Shown: one piece after another, positions 44,521-53,118 of the stretch
Layout of the letters: each line of letters opens with the position of its first letter
Numbering within the stretch: position 1 is the stretch's first letter
Assembly: GCA_052161885.1 (NCBI GenBank)
Contig: CP197396.1
Span: 3,224,001-3,288,000 of the forward strand
Length of the DNA: 64,000 nt
Direction: 5' to 3'
Source of the DNA: QKTW01 sp052161885
GTDB taxonomy: Bacteria > Bacteroidota > Bacteroidia > Chitinophagales > Chitinophagaceae
Notes under the pieces: generated by a model
What the model was told of the DNA's origin: nothing
Database searches by the model: none
What the model saw: only the letters and a program-made list of their open reading frames with translations
Made by a program: the position numbers and the translations under genes

Positions 44521-44543
44521 GTATAAAGCATACTTTTATTTTA

Positions 44544-46835
44544 CTACAAATTAAGACGGATGGTTGTAAAGAAACGGCGCGGCAAAAGATTTACATCTTT
44601 AGAAGCTCCATGCGGATTTGCCGTAACAGCTGTTGCAGCGCCGGAAGGAGACAGCAACTGCACATCAAAAATATTTTTCACACCCGCTACCACTTCCAGA
44701 CGGCGGCTGAAAAACTTGTGTGACACAGAAGCATCCATTATGTGATAAGACGGGATGATACCGCTGAATGTAGCACTGCCATCTATGTTGTTCTGAAGGC
44801 CAGGGGCGCTTCCTGTGAATTTGTAAAATAACGCGAATTTCAATGCCGGTTTTTTCCACAGGTACTGAACGTTTGCTGTAATCTCACTGGCATTAAAACT
44901 GCTGCCGATAGGAGATGACTGCAGATCGAATGTATAGTTATAGCCGTAGCCTACCTGCCAGTACCATTGCAGCAGCTGTGATTCCAGCTGCACATTTGCA
45001 ATTGTGTTACGCAGATGAGAGATATTGGCATAGCTGTAGTTGATGCTGTTTGGATTCTGTGGTTCGTTATTTACGAGGTCTATTTCATTACGCACATCAT
45101 TATAATACCCGGTAACTATGACCTGCATATAACTTGATTGCCTGTGATAGAACTGGTAAGATGCCGATGCCTGGAAATTGTCTGAATTCTCTGCGCGCAG
45201 ATCGGGGTTTCCGGTGATATGGTGGTTTACATCAAAGAACTCGAGGTATAACTCTTTCAGCGTAGGTGCACGGAAGCCTTTACCATAGGAAGCCCTGAGC
45301 TGCACATGCTCACCGGCATGATACAATAAGTTCAGCGAAGGTACAAGCGGCGCGTGATAGTTGGTATTGTATGCAGCTCTCAAGCCTGGCTGTGCAATCA
45401 ACTTTTCTCCGATAAGCGGTACTGATGCATTTACATACACAGCATAGTCTTCAATATTTTTGGTTCGTTCGGGTATCTTATTGGTATTTGCATGCTCAAT
45501 GCCAATATCGTAACCGGCAGTATAGCTGATCTTTCCTATTTTATTGCTGTATGAACTGCGCAGGTTAATGTCTTCAAACAAGGAGGTATCCTGCAGATTG
45601 TCCTGCTGGGGGGTCAATGTCTCCTCAAGTGTCACCATGTCTTTTATGTAAGTATTATACCTCCGGTGATAAACAGAGTAACCATTCTGACTTTGCCAAT
45701 GACCATTCTTACCCAGTTTGCCGTCCATCAGCAATCTTGCCTGAAACCTGGTAGTACGGTAATAGTTATCAAGCGCATAGCAGCCGAAAGAAGTAAAAAT
45801 GCTGGGAGCAGAGTAGTCTGTTACTTTTTCATGCATAAAATCCGATGCCAGCTGCAGCCGGAAACCGGAAGCCGAAGTGTAGGTGTACGCTACATTGGCA
45901 ATGTATTGCTCCTTGGGCTTGAAGAGCAGGCTGCGGTGGGCCGGATATCTTTGCCCGCTGTTCTTATCCTGTAGCAGTGTATCATTGTATTTCCAGCCCT
46001 GGAAAAAATTCCGGGCGCCGCCGACAGTAATGCTGCTACGTTTATTCAATCTCAGAGATGCATTTGCATCTACATTATATTTCCCTACAGACTCATAATT
46101 AAAACCGGCCTGGAAAGAAATCGGTTTCACATTTTTTTTCGTTATCAGGTTTATTACACCACCGATTGCATCTGTTCCGTACATAACACTCATCGGCCCC
46201 TGCACGATTTCTATATGATCTATATTATTCAGGTTTATCTGACCGAGGTCTATATTTCCTCCTTCACGACCGTTCACCGGTATACCGTCCACAAGTATTT
46301 TTACCTTGTCTCCGCTCATGCCCTGCATGCTTATACCCGAACCTAATACAGCATCATTGTTTATATTGATGTTGAGCTGTGTGCTCAGTGCATCTGCAAG
46401 CGACACACTGCCCTGGCTGGCAAGCGCCTCTCTTGATATAACCCGGTACAGCGATAGTGCATCCTGTCTTGCCACAGGCTGTGCAAGGCCGGTTATTACG
46501 TATTCATTTAATGCAGCGGATTTTTTGGAAAGCTGTACCGTATATGTCCTGTTATCAGGCAATGCAGCCAGTGTCTGCGAAAAAGTTTCATAACCGATAG
46601 CGCTGACTTCCATGCGGCAGGGAAATGATGCCATGATGCGTACATTCCCGTTGTCATCTGTTATTTCTGTATGATCCGGTAGCTTCTTATCGCCTGTGTA
46701 TATATTGACGTATGCCACAGCTATTTCACGTGAGCCCTGCTGCTCCTCTACATGCACAGTTATATTCTGTGCTTCCGAAACAACAGCACTTAGCAGGAAA
46801 ACCAGCACACTCAGCAAATTCAATACTTTTCGCAC
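44544..46835 (-). CDS. TonB-dependent outer membrane receptor, probable haem/haemoprotein type (HmuR-like)
   Basis: A 763-residue TonB-dependent receptor starting at a GTG (MRKVLNLLSVLVFLLSAVVSEAQ signal). An N-terminal carboxypeptidase-like CNA-B domain (about 25-110) precedes the plug (GSGISMQGMSGDKVKILVDGIPVNG, IEIVQGPMSVMYGTDAIGGVINLIT) and the 22-strand barrel ends RFFTTIRLNL. FRAP at 521-524 and NPDL at 543-546, with His538-His539 between, are the paired boxes seen in haem and haemoglobin receptors. It lies downstream of the HmuY-like gene with a terminator between. Haem uptake is strongly suggested; another tetrapyrrole or metal complex is possible. Confidence 0.85.
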   Translation of the reverse strand: MRKVLNLLSVLVFLLSAVVSEAQNITVHVEEQQGSREIAVAYVNIYTGDKKLPDHTEITDDNGNVRIMASFPCRMEVSAIGYETFSQTLAALPDNRTYTVQLSKKSAALNEYVITGLAQPVARQDALSLYRVISREALASQGSVSLADALSTQLNININNDAVLGSGISMQGMSGDKVKILVDGIPVNGREGGNIDLGQINLNNIDHIEIVQGPMSVMYGTDAIGGVINLITKKNVKPISFQAGFNYESVGKYNVDANASLRLNKRSSITVGGARNFFQGWKYNDTLLQDKNSGQRYPAHRSLLFKPKEQYIANVAYTYTSASGFRLQLASDFMHEKVTDYSAPSIFTSFGCYALDNYYRTTRFQARLLMDGKLGKNGHWQSQNGYSVYHRRYNTYIKDMVTLEETLTPQQDNLQDTSLFEDINLRSSYSNKIGKISYTAGYDIGIEHANTNKIPERTKNIEDYAVYVNASVPLIGEKLIAQPGLRAAYNTNYHAPLVPSLNLLYHAGEHVQLRASYGKGFRAPTLKELYLEFFDVNHHITGNPDLRAENSDNFQASASYQFYHRQSSYMQVIVTGYYNDVRNEIDLVNNEPQNPNSINYSYANISHLRNTIANVQLESQLLQWYWQVGYGYNYTFDLQSSPIGSSFNASEITANVQYLWKKPALKFALFYKFTGSAPGLQNNIDGSATFSGIIPSYHIMDASVSHKFFSRRLEVVAGVKNIFDVQLLSPSGAATAVTANPHGASKDVNLLPRRFFTTIRLNL

Positions 46836-46854
46836 AAGGCTTATTTTATCATTT

Positions 46855-46891
46855 TAAAAAAAGTTCAGCTACCAATTAAGATAGCTGAACT
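46855..46891 (-). terminator. Intrinsic terminator between the HmuY-like and receptor genes
   Basis: AGTTCAGCTA and TAGCTGAACT form a perfect 10-base-pair stem (46862-46891) with a 10-base loop, followed on the minus strand by TTTTTTTAAAA. It lies 35 bases after the HmuY-like stop and 20 bases before the receptor GTG, so it could limit receptor transcription relative to the HmuY-like protein. Confidence 0.88.
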
Positions 46892-46925
46892 GCATAAGTC
46901 TGAAAGATTTACCTGAAGCCCGCTA

Positions 46926-48254
46926 TCAATGCTGCACAATCAGCTTGCCGGCTACTTTCCAGCTACCATTTGTAATTGTTATCACATACAACCCACCGGC
47001 CATAGATGATGTATTCAGCGAAAATCCGTTCATTCCTTTCTTAATGTCTACCGGTATACGGCTGATCATCTTACCGGTAATATCACTTACCAGCACCTGT
47101 GCCGTACCTACAGCTTCTTTTGCATCTATCATGATGCTTGTTTCATTCTGCGCAGGGTTGGGAGCAAAAGCATAGCTGTTAAGTGTGCTTGTAATATTGC
47201 TTACTGATGTTGTGCCCAGCAGACGTTTACGGAAGTGGTAGATACCGTTTGCGCTACCGCCGAATCCTGTAAACTGGAGCTGATAATATTCGTTGGTATT
47301 AGTTGATTTTACAAAAAATACAGTTGAATCAACAGCCCACGGACCTGCCGGCGGTGCAAAATGTTTCCAGTCATAACCAATCACATTTTTGATAGCCGAG
47401 TAGTTGCTTACAGATGTGCTCAGTACTGAATCAGGATTGATACCATGCACTTCTGCTACAGATGTGGATACATTACTGAACACACCGGAAGCCGGGTAGT
47501 AAGGAATAAATGTCGGGCCTTGTGACGCACTGTCCAGGTAACGTGTAAACAGCAGGTCCCAGCTGCTTCTTGCAGGCTCACGGTCTACGATTGTCTTTGT
47601 TGAAATATTATAATAGCCGTATACGCGATTTGCAAAATCAGGCGTGCTGATATGGCGATACATAGTGACAGTGGTGTCATTGGTACCGTCAAGTTTTGCA
47701 ATGCGGAATGTCCAGTAAGCACTGTCGGCAGGATAGCTTACATATTGCTTTATCCACAGTTTATAAGGGACAGTATCTACTTTAACAAGATACACAGAGT
47801 CTCCGGACAGGATATGTGTTGTCTGGCTGTAGTAGCCCCATCCGTAGTCAAACGGATCAGCGACATTGTGATTTTTATTGAAAGCTCCGTAATTCCATGT
47901 AGTATCACTGTTATACAGTGCTGACGTTGCGGCTGTCATACCTACTGTGTCAGCGGCGGCTATTGTCGTAAAATTCGTGCTTGCCCTTTTATGAAGCGAA
48001 AAGACGTTCACTTTTCCCATTACATGATTGGCATATACTGCAGCTGTAGCGTCCGGGCCATAGTTGGGGATCATCTGAAATGCCAGGTGCCAGTTGGAAT
48101 TTGAGTTGCTGGCAACCGTGCCGGAATGCATACTGTAAGAAACGTCATTTACATATCCGGGGCCTGTTACTACAGAATCCTGGACCCATGCCTGGGCTCC
48201 TGCATTCAGTCCTGATGACACTAATGCTGCTAAAAGTATAGGTTTCAATTTCAT
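46926..48254 (-). CDS. HmuY-like secreted protein with T9SS sorting domain
   Basis: A 442-residue exported protein with signal peptide (about 1-22). Residues 30-200 and 205-350 look like two tandem HmuY-like units: the first has SNWHLAFQ, FDYGWGYYSQ and GDSVYLVKVDTVPYKLWIK; the second has REPARSSWDLLFTRYLD, IGYDWKHFAPP, VFFVKSTNTNEYYQLQFTGFGG and a final YHFRKRLL. HmuY of Porphyromonas gingivalis is a haem-binding hemophore-like protein that delivers haem to the receptor HmuR. The last 85 residues are a T9SS type A sorting domain (FAPNPAQNETSIMI ... GLYVITITNGSWKVAGKLIV). Placement directly before a receptor with FRAP/NPDL boxes supports haem capture at the surface. Haem binding itself is not shown. 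Confidence 0.82.
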   Translation of the reverse strand: MKLKPILLAALVSSGLNAGAQAWVQDSVVTGPGYVNDVSYSMHSGTVASNSNSNWHLAFQMIPNYGPDATAAVYANHVMGKVNVFSLHKRASTNFTTIAAADTVGMTAATSALYNSDTTWNYGAFNKNHNVADPFDYGWGYYSQTTHILSGDSVYLVKVDTVPYKLWIKQYVSYPADSAYWTFRIAKLDGTNDTTVTMYRHISTPDFANRVYGYYNISTKTIVDREPARSSWDLLFTRYLDSASQGPTFIPYYPASGVFSNVSTSVAEVHGINPDSVLSTSVSNYSAIKNVIGYDWKHFAPPAGPWAVDSTVFFVKSTNTNEYYQLQFTGFGGSANGIYHFRKRLLGTTSVSNITSTLNSYAFAPNPAQNETSIMIDAKEAVGTAQVLVSDITGKMISRIPVDIKKGMNGFSLNTSSMAGGLYVITITNGSWKVAGKLIVQH

Positions 48255-48256
48255 CT

Positions 48257-48298
48257 AAAAAAATTTGGTGTATCAAAGTTAACACCCTGATACACCAA
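48257..48298 (-). terminator. Intrinsic terminator after asd, abutting the HmuY-like start
   Basis: TTGGTGTATCA (48265-48275) and TGATACACCAA (48288-48298) form a perfect 11-base-pair stem with a 12-base loop; on the minus strand ATTTTTTTAG follows and the HmuY-like ATG comes two bases later. It lies 50 bases after the asd stop. Because of its position it may also act as an attenuator or operator for the HmuY-like gene. Confidence 0.85.
48274..48281 (-). promoter_or_regulatory. Putative -7 promoter element in the terminator loop (TAACTTTG)
   Basis: On the minus strand TAACTTTG fits TAnnTTTG and lies in the loop and inner stem of the asd terminator, 20 bases before the HmuY-like ATG. If used, transcription would begin about a dozen bases before that ATG, giving an almost leaderless mRNA. 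Confidence 0.45.
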
Positions 48299-48348
48299 TA
48301 GCGGTACTGAAGAAACTATTTACAATTGCATGACAACCATTAACGGCC

Positions 48349-49338
48349 TTATATCCAACCCTGCCGGTGCAGGTATTCTGCGATCTGTACGGCATTTGTA
48401 GCGGCACCCTTGCGCAGATTATCAGATACAATCCAGCAATTCAATGTGTTAGGTTGCGTCTCATCCCTGCGGATACGTCCTACAAACACCTCATCCTTGC
48501 CTGCAGCATCCAGTGGCATGGGATATTGGTTCTTTGCCGGATCATCCACCACCACCACACCCGGCATTTCCGCCAGTTGCTTACGTACGGTATTCAATTC
48601 AAAATCTTTTTCCATTTCCACATTTACACTTTCACTGTGCCCTCCCATCACGGGAACACGCACTGTAGTAGCGGTTACCCGTATCGTGTCATCACCCATA
48701 ATCTTGCAGGTCTCTTTCACCATTTTCATTTCTTCTTTGGTGTAGCCATTATCCTGGAAGACGTCTATATGCGGCAGCACGTTCATATCTATGCGATGCG
48801 GGTATACGCCGGCACCTGCACCGCCGGCACGCTGCTCCTGCAGCTCTGCAACCGCTTTCTGACCGGTGCCTGTTACAGACTGGTAAGTGCTCACTACCAC
48901 ACGCTTGATATGATAATGATCATGTAACGGTTTTAAAACCATTACCATTTGTATGGTAGAACAATTTGGATTTGCAATGATATGATCATCTTTTGTAAGT
49001 ACGCTCCCGTTTACTTCCGGCACCACCAGCTTTTTATCCGGGTGCATACGCCATGCAGAAGAGTTATCTACCACATAACATCCTATAGCTTCAAACTGCG
49101 GTGCCAGCTCCAGCGATGTGCTTCCTCCCGCAGAAAAAAGTGCCAGTACAGGTTTTCGCTCCAATGCCTCAGCTACAGATACAACAGTATATTCCTTTCC
49201 CTTAAACGATACCGTGGTGCCCACAGAACGGGCAGATGCAACAGGAATCAGTTCCGTAACCGGGAAATTGCGCTCTTCTAGAATGCGCAATATGGTACTG
49301 CCCACCAGGCCGGTGGCACCCACAATAGCTACACGCAT
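48349..49338 (-). CDS. asd: Aspartate-semialdehyde dehydrogenase
   Basis: A 329-residue enzyme starting MRVAIVGATGLVGSTILR at 49338; the longer frame adds residues read from a repeat and is rejected. The NADP Rossmann motif GATGLVG (7-13) is followed by ALFSAGGSTS, NPNCSTIQM with catalytic Cys126, and RVPVMGGHSESV near the substrate site with the catalytic His. It reduces aspartyl phosphate to aspartate semialdehyde for lysine, threonine, methionine and diaminopimelate synthesis. It is alone, with a terminator at the HmuY-like start. Confidence 0.96.
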   Translation of the reverse strand: MRVAIVGATGLVGSTILRILEERNFPVTELIPVASARSVGTTVSFKGKEYTVVSVAEALERKPVLALFSAGGSTSLELAPQFEAIGCYVVDNSSAWRMHPDKKLVVPEVNGSVLTKDDHIIANPNCSTIQMVMVLKPLHDHYHIKRVVVSTYQSVTGTGQKAVAELQEQRAGGAGAGVYPHRIDMNVLPHIDVFQDNGYTKEEMKMVKETCKIMGDDTIRVTATTVRVPVMGGHSESVNVEMEKDFELNTVRKQLAEMPGVVVVDDPAKNQYPMPLDAAGKDEVFVGRIRRDETQPNTLNCWIVSDNLRKGAATNAVQIAEYLHRQGWI

Positions 49339-49414
49339 AATGTTATAATGTGATTTTTTTGTAAAGCTATAAACTTTGCAGCAATTGTGTGTTGCACATA
49401 TCTTAAAACAGCTA

Positions 49415-49525
49415 AACGCAAAGGACGCTGAAGTACCGCAAAGAGATGCTGAGAAAAGCACATATTACCGATTTATGTATGATGCCCTCTGCAATACTTT
49501 GCATACTCTTTGTGCCTTTGCAGTT
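49415..49525. repeat. GCAAAG-type imperfect inverted repeat upstream of the ABC exporter
   Basis: Left arm: AACGCAAAGGACGC, then TACCGCAAAGAGATGCTGAG (about 49414-49452). Right arm, on the opposite strand: CTGCAAAGGCACAAAGAG, ATGCAAAGTATTGCAGAGG (about 49487-49523). The arms match imperfectly with a 35-base centre. A sister element lies at about 51357, so the ABC exporter gene is flanked on both sides. Confidence 0.65.
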
Positions 49526-49568
49526 CTATTGTTTAATAACAGCTATTATACCGAACTTTGCCCTGCGT

Positions 49569-51353
49569 ATGAAACACCTCGCCTCCGTTCACAAATATTT
49601 TCTCCGCTATAAATGGCGCCTGTTGCTCGGCATTCTCTTTGTTACTATATCCAATCTTTTTGCTGTGCTTCCGCCGGTCGTTATACGGAATGTTATAGAC
49701 CAGGTACAGGAAAATATAAACAGCTATGAACTGCTTCGTGGTTCCGGCCTCAGCAAAGCCATGCAGTCTTATTTTTTCTCTATGGTCTTCTGGAACGGGC
49801 TGCTCTTACTTGGCCTGGCGCTACTCCGTGGTATATTCATGTTCTTTATGCGGCAAACGATCATCGTAATGTCGCGACTTATAGAGTTTGATCAGAAGAA
49901 CGAGATCTATACGCACTACCAGCAGCTGCATACTCATTTTTATAAAACGCACTTTACCGGCGACCTCATGAACCGTATGTCTGAAGATGTGTCGCGTGTG
50001 CGCATGTATACCGGGCCGGCTATCATGTACAGTGTCAACGTAATTGTACTCACCGTGATGTGCATCTGGGGCATGATGCGTGTAAATCCCCAGCTTACAT
50101 TATATGTGATCGCTCCACTGCCGGTGCTGGCCATTTCGCTTTACTATGTGAATAAGATCATTTATAAAAAAAGCGGCAGGATACAGGCGCAGCTTTCCGG
50201 CCTTACTACCACCGCACAGGAATCTTATTCGGGCATAAGAGTGATCAAAGCTTTTGTGCAGGAAAAAAATATGCTGCGCTTCTTTGATGAAAACTCGGAA
50301 GCATACAGGAAAAGCACCATTAACCTGTCGCTTACAGAAGCCGTGTATTTCCCTTCTATGAACCTCTTCATTGGACTGAGTATGCTGGCTACGATACTTA
50401 TCGGCGGCTATCTTGCCATAAAAGGTCAGGTGTCTACCGGCAATATCGCAGAATTTGTCATCTACATTAACCTGCTTACATTTCCCATTTCCAGCATCGG
50501 CTCTGTTGCTTCTATGATACAGCGCGCCGGCGCTTCGCAAAAGCGTATCGATGAGTTCCTGGACACCAGGCCGGAAATTGTTTCTCCGGATAATGCGGTA
50601 CACCATACAGTTAGCGGCGATGTGGTTTTCCATGATGTGAGCTTTACCTATATGCACACAGGCATTAAAGCGTTGAACCACTTTTCACTGCATATAAAAC
50701 CAACGCAAAAAATTGCGGTCATAGGGAAAACAGGCTCAGGAAAATCTACGCTTGCACATATGCTGCTGCGCATGTACGACCCGCAGGAGGGCAGTGTATT
50801 GCTGGACGATGTAAGTGTGAAGGACTTTGAGCTTCATGACCTGCGCAGGCAGATAGCTTATGCGCCGCAGGAAGCTTTTCTTTTTTCAGATACGATTTAC
50901 AACAACATAAAATTCGGTCGTGATAACGCTACAGAGGCAGAGGTAAAAGAAGCTGCGCGGCTTGCAGATCTTGAAAAAGATATCTCCGGATTTGAGATGG
51001 GATATGAAACAGTTGTAGGAGAGCGCGGCGTTATGCTCTCTGGTGGCCAGAAACAACGTATGATACTGGCCCGGGCACTCCTGAAAAACAGTAAAGTATT
51101 ATTACTGGATGAATGTCTTTCTGCAGTAGATACACAAACGGAAAAAACAATCCTGCATAACCTGCAGCATTACCTCAGCGATAAGACAACCATCGTCATC
51201 ACACACCGCATCTTCACCAGCTGGACATTTGACCAGATCATATTACTGGATGACGGAAGCATTGCAGAGCAGGGAACTCATGAAGAACTGATGCAGCAGA
51301 ACGGCCGCTATGCAAAACTGTACCGGCACCAGACAGAAACGGCCACCGCGTAA
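49569..51353 (+). CDS. ABC exporter (fused permease and ATPase, MsbA-like)
   Basis: A 594-residue ABC exporter starting MKHLASVHKYFLRYKWRLLLG at 49569; the longer frame reads through the upstream repeat and is rejected. Six membrane helices (about 15-310) are followed by an ATPase domain: Walker A GKTGSGKST, Q-loop YAPQEAFLF, signature LSGGQKQRM, Walker B VLLLDECLSAVD and H-loop THRIF. Such half-transporters dimerise and export lipids, drugs or peptides; the substrate cannot be named, though an MsbA-like lipid role is possible. The gene is flanked by GCAAAG-type inverted repeats on both sides, which is odd but may be chance. Confidence 0.92.
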   Translation: MKHLASVHKYFLRYKWRLLLGILFVTISNLFAVLPPVVIRNVIDQVQENINSYELLRGSGLSKAMQSYFFSMVFWNGLLLLGLALLRGIFMFFMRQTIIVMSRLIEFDQKNEIYTHYQQLHTHFYKTHFTGDLMNRMSEDVSRVRMYTGPAIMYSVNVIVLTVMCIWGMMRVNPQLTLYVIAPLPVLAISLYYVNKIIYKKSGRIQAQLSGLTTTAQESYSGIRVIKAFVQEKNMLRFFDENSEAYRKSTINLSLTEAVYFPSMNLFIGLSMLATILIGGYLAIKGQVSTGNIAEFVIYINLLTFPISSIGSVASMIQRAGASQKRIDEFLDTRPEIVSPDNAVHHTVSGDVVFHDVSFTYMHTGIKALNHFSLHIKPTQKIAVIGKTGSGKSTLAHMLLRMYDPQEGSVLLDDVSVKDFELHDLRRQIAYAPQEAFLFSDTIYNNIKFGRDNATEAEVKEAARLADLEKDISGFEMGYETVVGERGVMLSGGQKQRMILARALLKNSKVLLLDECLSAVDTQTEKTILHNLQHYLSDKTTIVITHRIFTSWTFDQIILLDDGSIAEQGTHEELMQQNGRYAKLYRHQTETATA

Positions 51354-51355
51354 AT

Positions 51356-51476
51356 AACCGCAAAGGGCACCAAGGATATGCAAAGCAACGCAGAGTATAT
51401 ACTTACTATGCTTAAGAATATCTGCATTTTCTTTGCTGCTCTCTGCGTCATCTTCGCGCCCTTTGCGTTAAAACAC
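51356..51476. repeat. GCAAAG-type imperfect inverted repeat after the ABC exporter
   Basis: Left arm: ACCGCAAAGGGCACCAAGG, ATGCAAAGCAACGCAGAG (about 51357-51393). Right arm on the opposite strand: TAACGCAAAGGGCGCGAAG, ACGCAGAGAGCAGCAAAG (about 51430-51471). Its arms resemble those of the element at 49415. It lies between the exporter and the pseudouridine synthase gene, which converge, and has no T-run. Confidence 0.65.
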
Positions 51477-51477
51477 T

Positions 51478-52074
51478 TTACTCATCTTGTAAAAATAATC
51501 GCTGCACCTGTGCTGCACTTAATTCCTTGTACTCGCCGGGCTGCATACCTTCAATGTTTATACTGCCAATACTGTAGCGTATAAGCCTTAATGTAGGAAA
51601 GCCAACTGCAGCAGTCATACGGCGCACCTGCCTGTTCTTTCCTTCTGTAAGCGTAAGAGATATCCATGATGCGGGAATTTCCTTGCGGTACCGTATCGGC
51701 GGGTTTCTTTCAGGCACTACAGGAGCTTCGTCAAAGAGAAATGCTGTTGCCGGCATGGTGTGATGTTGCCTGCCATTGATACTGATTGTAACACCGTCCT
51801 GTAATGCTTCAATTGCTCTTTTTCCCGGCACTCCTTCTACCTGTACATAGTAAGTGCGGTGATGAGCAAACTTCGGTTCCAGCAGACGATATGTTAATGC
51901 CTTATCATTAGTAAGCAGCAGCATTCCTTCACTGTCATAATCGAGTCTGCCGACAGGATAAATATCTTTGGGAAAATGCTGAAAAAAATCAGAAAGTGTT
52001 TTTTTATCCCCCTCTGGAGAAAATTGTGTCAGCACCTGGAATGGCTTGTAAAAAATATAATAGTGCTTCTTCAT
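51478..52074 (-). CDS. RsuA/RluE-family pseudouridine synthase
   Basis: A 198-residue enzyme starting MKKHYYIFYKPFQVLTQ; an ATG 15 codons upstream is possible but its extra residues look untypical. The catalytic motif GRLDYDSEG has Asp45 as nucleophile, and LTLTEGKNRQVRRMTAAVGFPTLRLIR is the C-terminal signature of the RsuA/RluB/E/F group. There is no S4 domain, as in RluE, so it probably modifies one uridine in 23S rRNA or tRNA. It has no operon partner and overlaps nothing. Confidence 0.92.
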   Translation of the reverse strand: MKKHYYIFYKPFQVLTQFSPEGDKKTLSDFFQHFPKDIYPVGRLDYDSEGMLLLTNDKALTYRLLEPKFAHHRTYYVQVEGVPGKRAIEALQDGVTISINGRQHHTMPATAFLFDEAPVVPERNPPIRYRKEIPASWISLTLTEGKNRQVRRMTAAVGFPTLRLIRYSIGSINIEGMQPGEYKELSAAQVQRLFLQDE

Positions 52075-52124
52075 TTTTTTAAGTGCTTTGAAACCTGCTG
52101 TGGCAGCGCATTTCAGCATAAAAG

Positions 52125-52162
52125 AAAAAAGTCCGACTGGTTTTTATGCCGTCGGACTTTTT
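52125..52162 (-). terminator. Intrinsic terminator after the TPR/vWA gene pair
   Basis: AAAAAGTCCGAC and GTCGGACTTTTT form a 12-base-pair stem over a 13-base loop, with A- and T-runs on both sides. It lies about 180 bases after the stop of the TPR gene; on the minus strand it also separates that gene from the pseudouridine synthase gene. Confidence 0.85.
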
Positions 52163-52341
52163 ATTAGGATGGGTTAGTAAGCACAATCCTGACACAATAT
52201 TAAAAAGAAATTCTACTACTAAAAAAAATATTTCCACTTTTTTTCAGAGAATGTTGAAAAGATGTGAACAACCCACATCATCAACTTCATCATTTCTGCA
52301 CAAAAAAATTACTTTTTGCTGCCCGGAAATCTTCAACATCA

Positions 52342-53118
52342 CTACCAGTCTTTATCCATTTTTACCGGTACACCTTTTGCTTTTTGTTTCTTCTCCTGCA
52401 GATTTTTTTCTTCCTGCTGCAATGCATTCAATATTTGATCTGCCTGCTTTTCAGAGAGCTTTCCGGGCCTCTGTTCAGGATGTTGTCCTTCCTGGTTGTC
52501 TTTATCTTTCTGATCCTGCTGATCCTTGTTCTGCTGATCTTTATCCTGTTTGTCTTTCCCTTGCTGGTCTTTGTTTTTCTGATCTTTATTCTGCTGGTCC
52601 TTGTTTTGCTGGTTCTGCTGATTTTTATTTTGCTGGTCTTTATTCTGCTGATCCTTGTTCTTGTCTTTTCCGCCACCATTCTGCTGATCTTTTTTCATCA
52701 TCGTATATGCGTAGGAGAGATTATATTTTGCATCGGCATCCTGCGGATTATTGCGCAACGACTGTTTATAATAGTCTACTGCATCCTGCCACTTCTTTTC
52801 ATCCATATAGGTATTGCCCAGGTTATACTGCGCACCGGATTTTTCCATTTTATCCTTTGCGTTCTTGGCTGTAGCTGTCATTACATTGCGTGCTGCATCT
52901 ACCTGTTTTCCCTGGTACAACGCATTGCCCAGGTTAAACATACCAGTCATATTGGAAGGATTTTTCTGCAGTGCCTGCTGGTATACAGCGGCAGCTTCCT
53001 TGTATTTTTTCTGTTCGTACAGGTTATTTCCTTCTTTTATCAGCTTACGCTCCTGCGCCGATACTACAGTATATCCACAGCAAAAGGCTATCGCTATTAT
53101 TACATACTTTCCGATCAT
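52342..53118 (-). CDS. BatC-like tetratricopeptide protein with Lys/Asp/Gln/Asn-rich repeat
   Basis: A 258-residue exported protein. A signal peptide (about 1-21) precedes three TPR units (about 24-140: EGNNLYEQKKYKEAAAVYQQALQKNP, MFNLGNALYQGKQVDAAR, AQYNLGNTYMDEKKWQDAVDYY). Then about 65 residues (143-205) are made almost only of Lys, Asp, Gln and Asn in a repeating DQQNK pattern, and a Glu/Lys-rich tail follows. This is the BatC kind of the Bacteroidota Bat (aerotolerance) set, probably periplasmic. It overlaps the vWA gene stop by four bases (ATGA), so the two are translationally coupled. Function of Bat proteins is only partly known. Confidence 0.85.
   Translation of the reverse strand: MIGKYVIIAIAFCCGYTVVSAQERKLIKEGNNLYEQKKYKEAAAVYQQALQKNPSNMTGMFNLGNALYQGKQVDAARNVMTATAKNAKDKMEKSGAQYNLGNTYMDEKKWQDAVDYYKQSLRNNPQDADAKYNLSYAYTMMKKDQQNGGGKDKNKDQQNKDQQNKNQQNQQNKDQQNKDQKNKDQQGKDKQDKDQQNKDQQDQKDKDNQEGQHPEQRPGKLSEKQADQILNALQQEEKNLQEKKQKAKGVPVKMDKDW

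Larger units (their letters stand above)
44133..44543. other. Upstream region of the giant surface protein gene
   Basis: A 411-base gap. On the minus strand it would hold a long leader for the surface-protein gene: the -7 match TAACTTTG at 44368-44375, a GGAACA/TGTTCC hairpin around 44290-44312, and, upstream, repeated AACGTT units between 44400 and 44432 (TTAACGTTTAACGTT and, further on, GACGTTAAA) that could be a regulator site. The receptor gene terminator lies at the far end. No gene is seen. Confidence 0.45.

Noticed and set aside
52480..52690. Regular short repeats that look at first like a CRISPR array
   Set aside because: The periodicity is the coding repeat for Lys-Asp-Gln-Gln-Asn in the BatC-like protein; there is no spacer structure and no cas gene.
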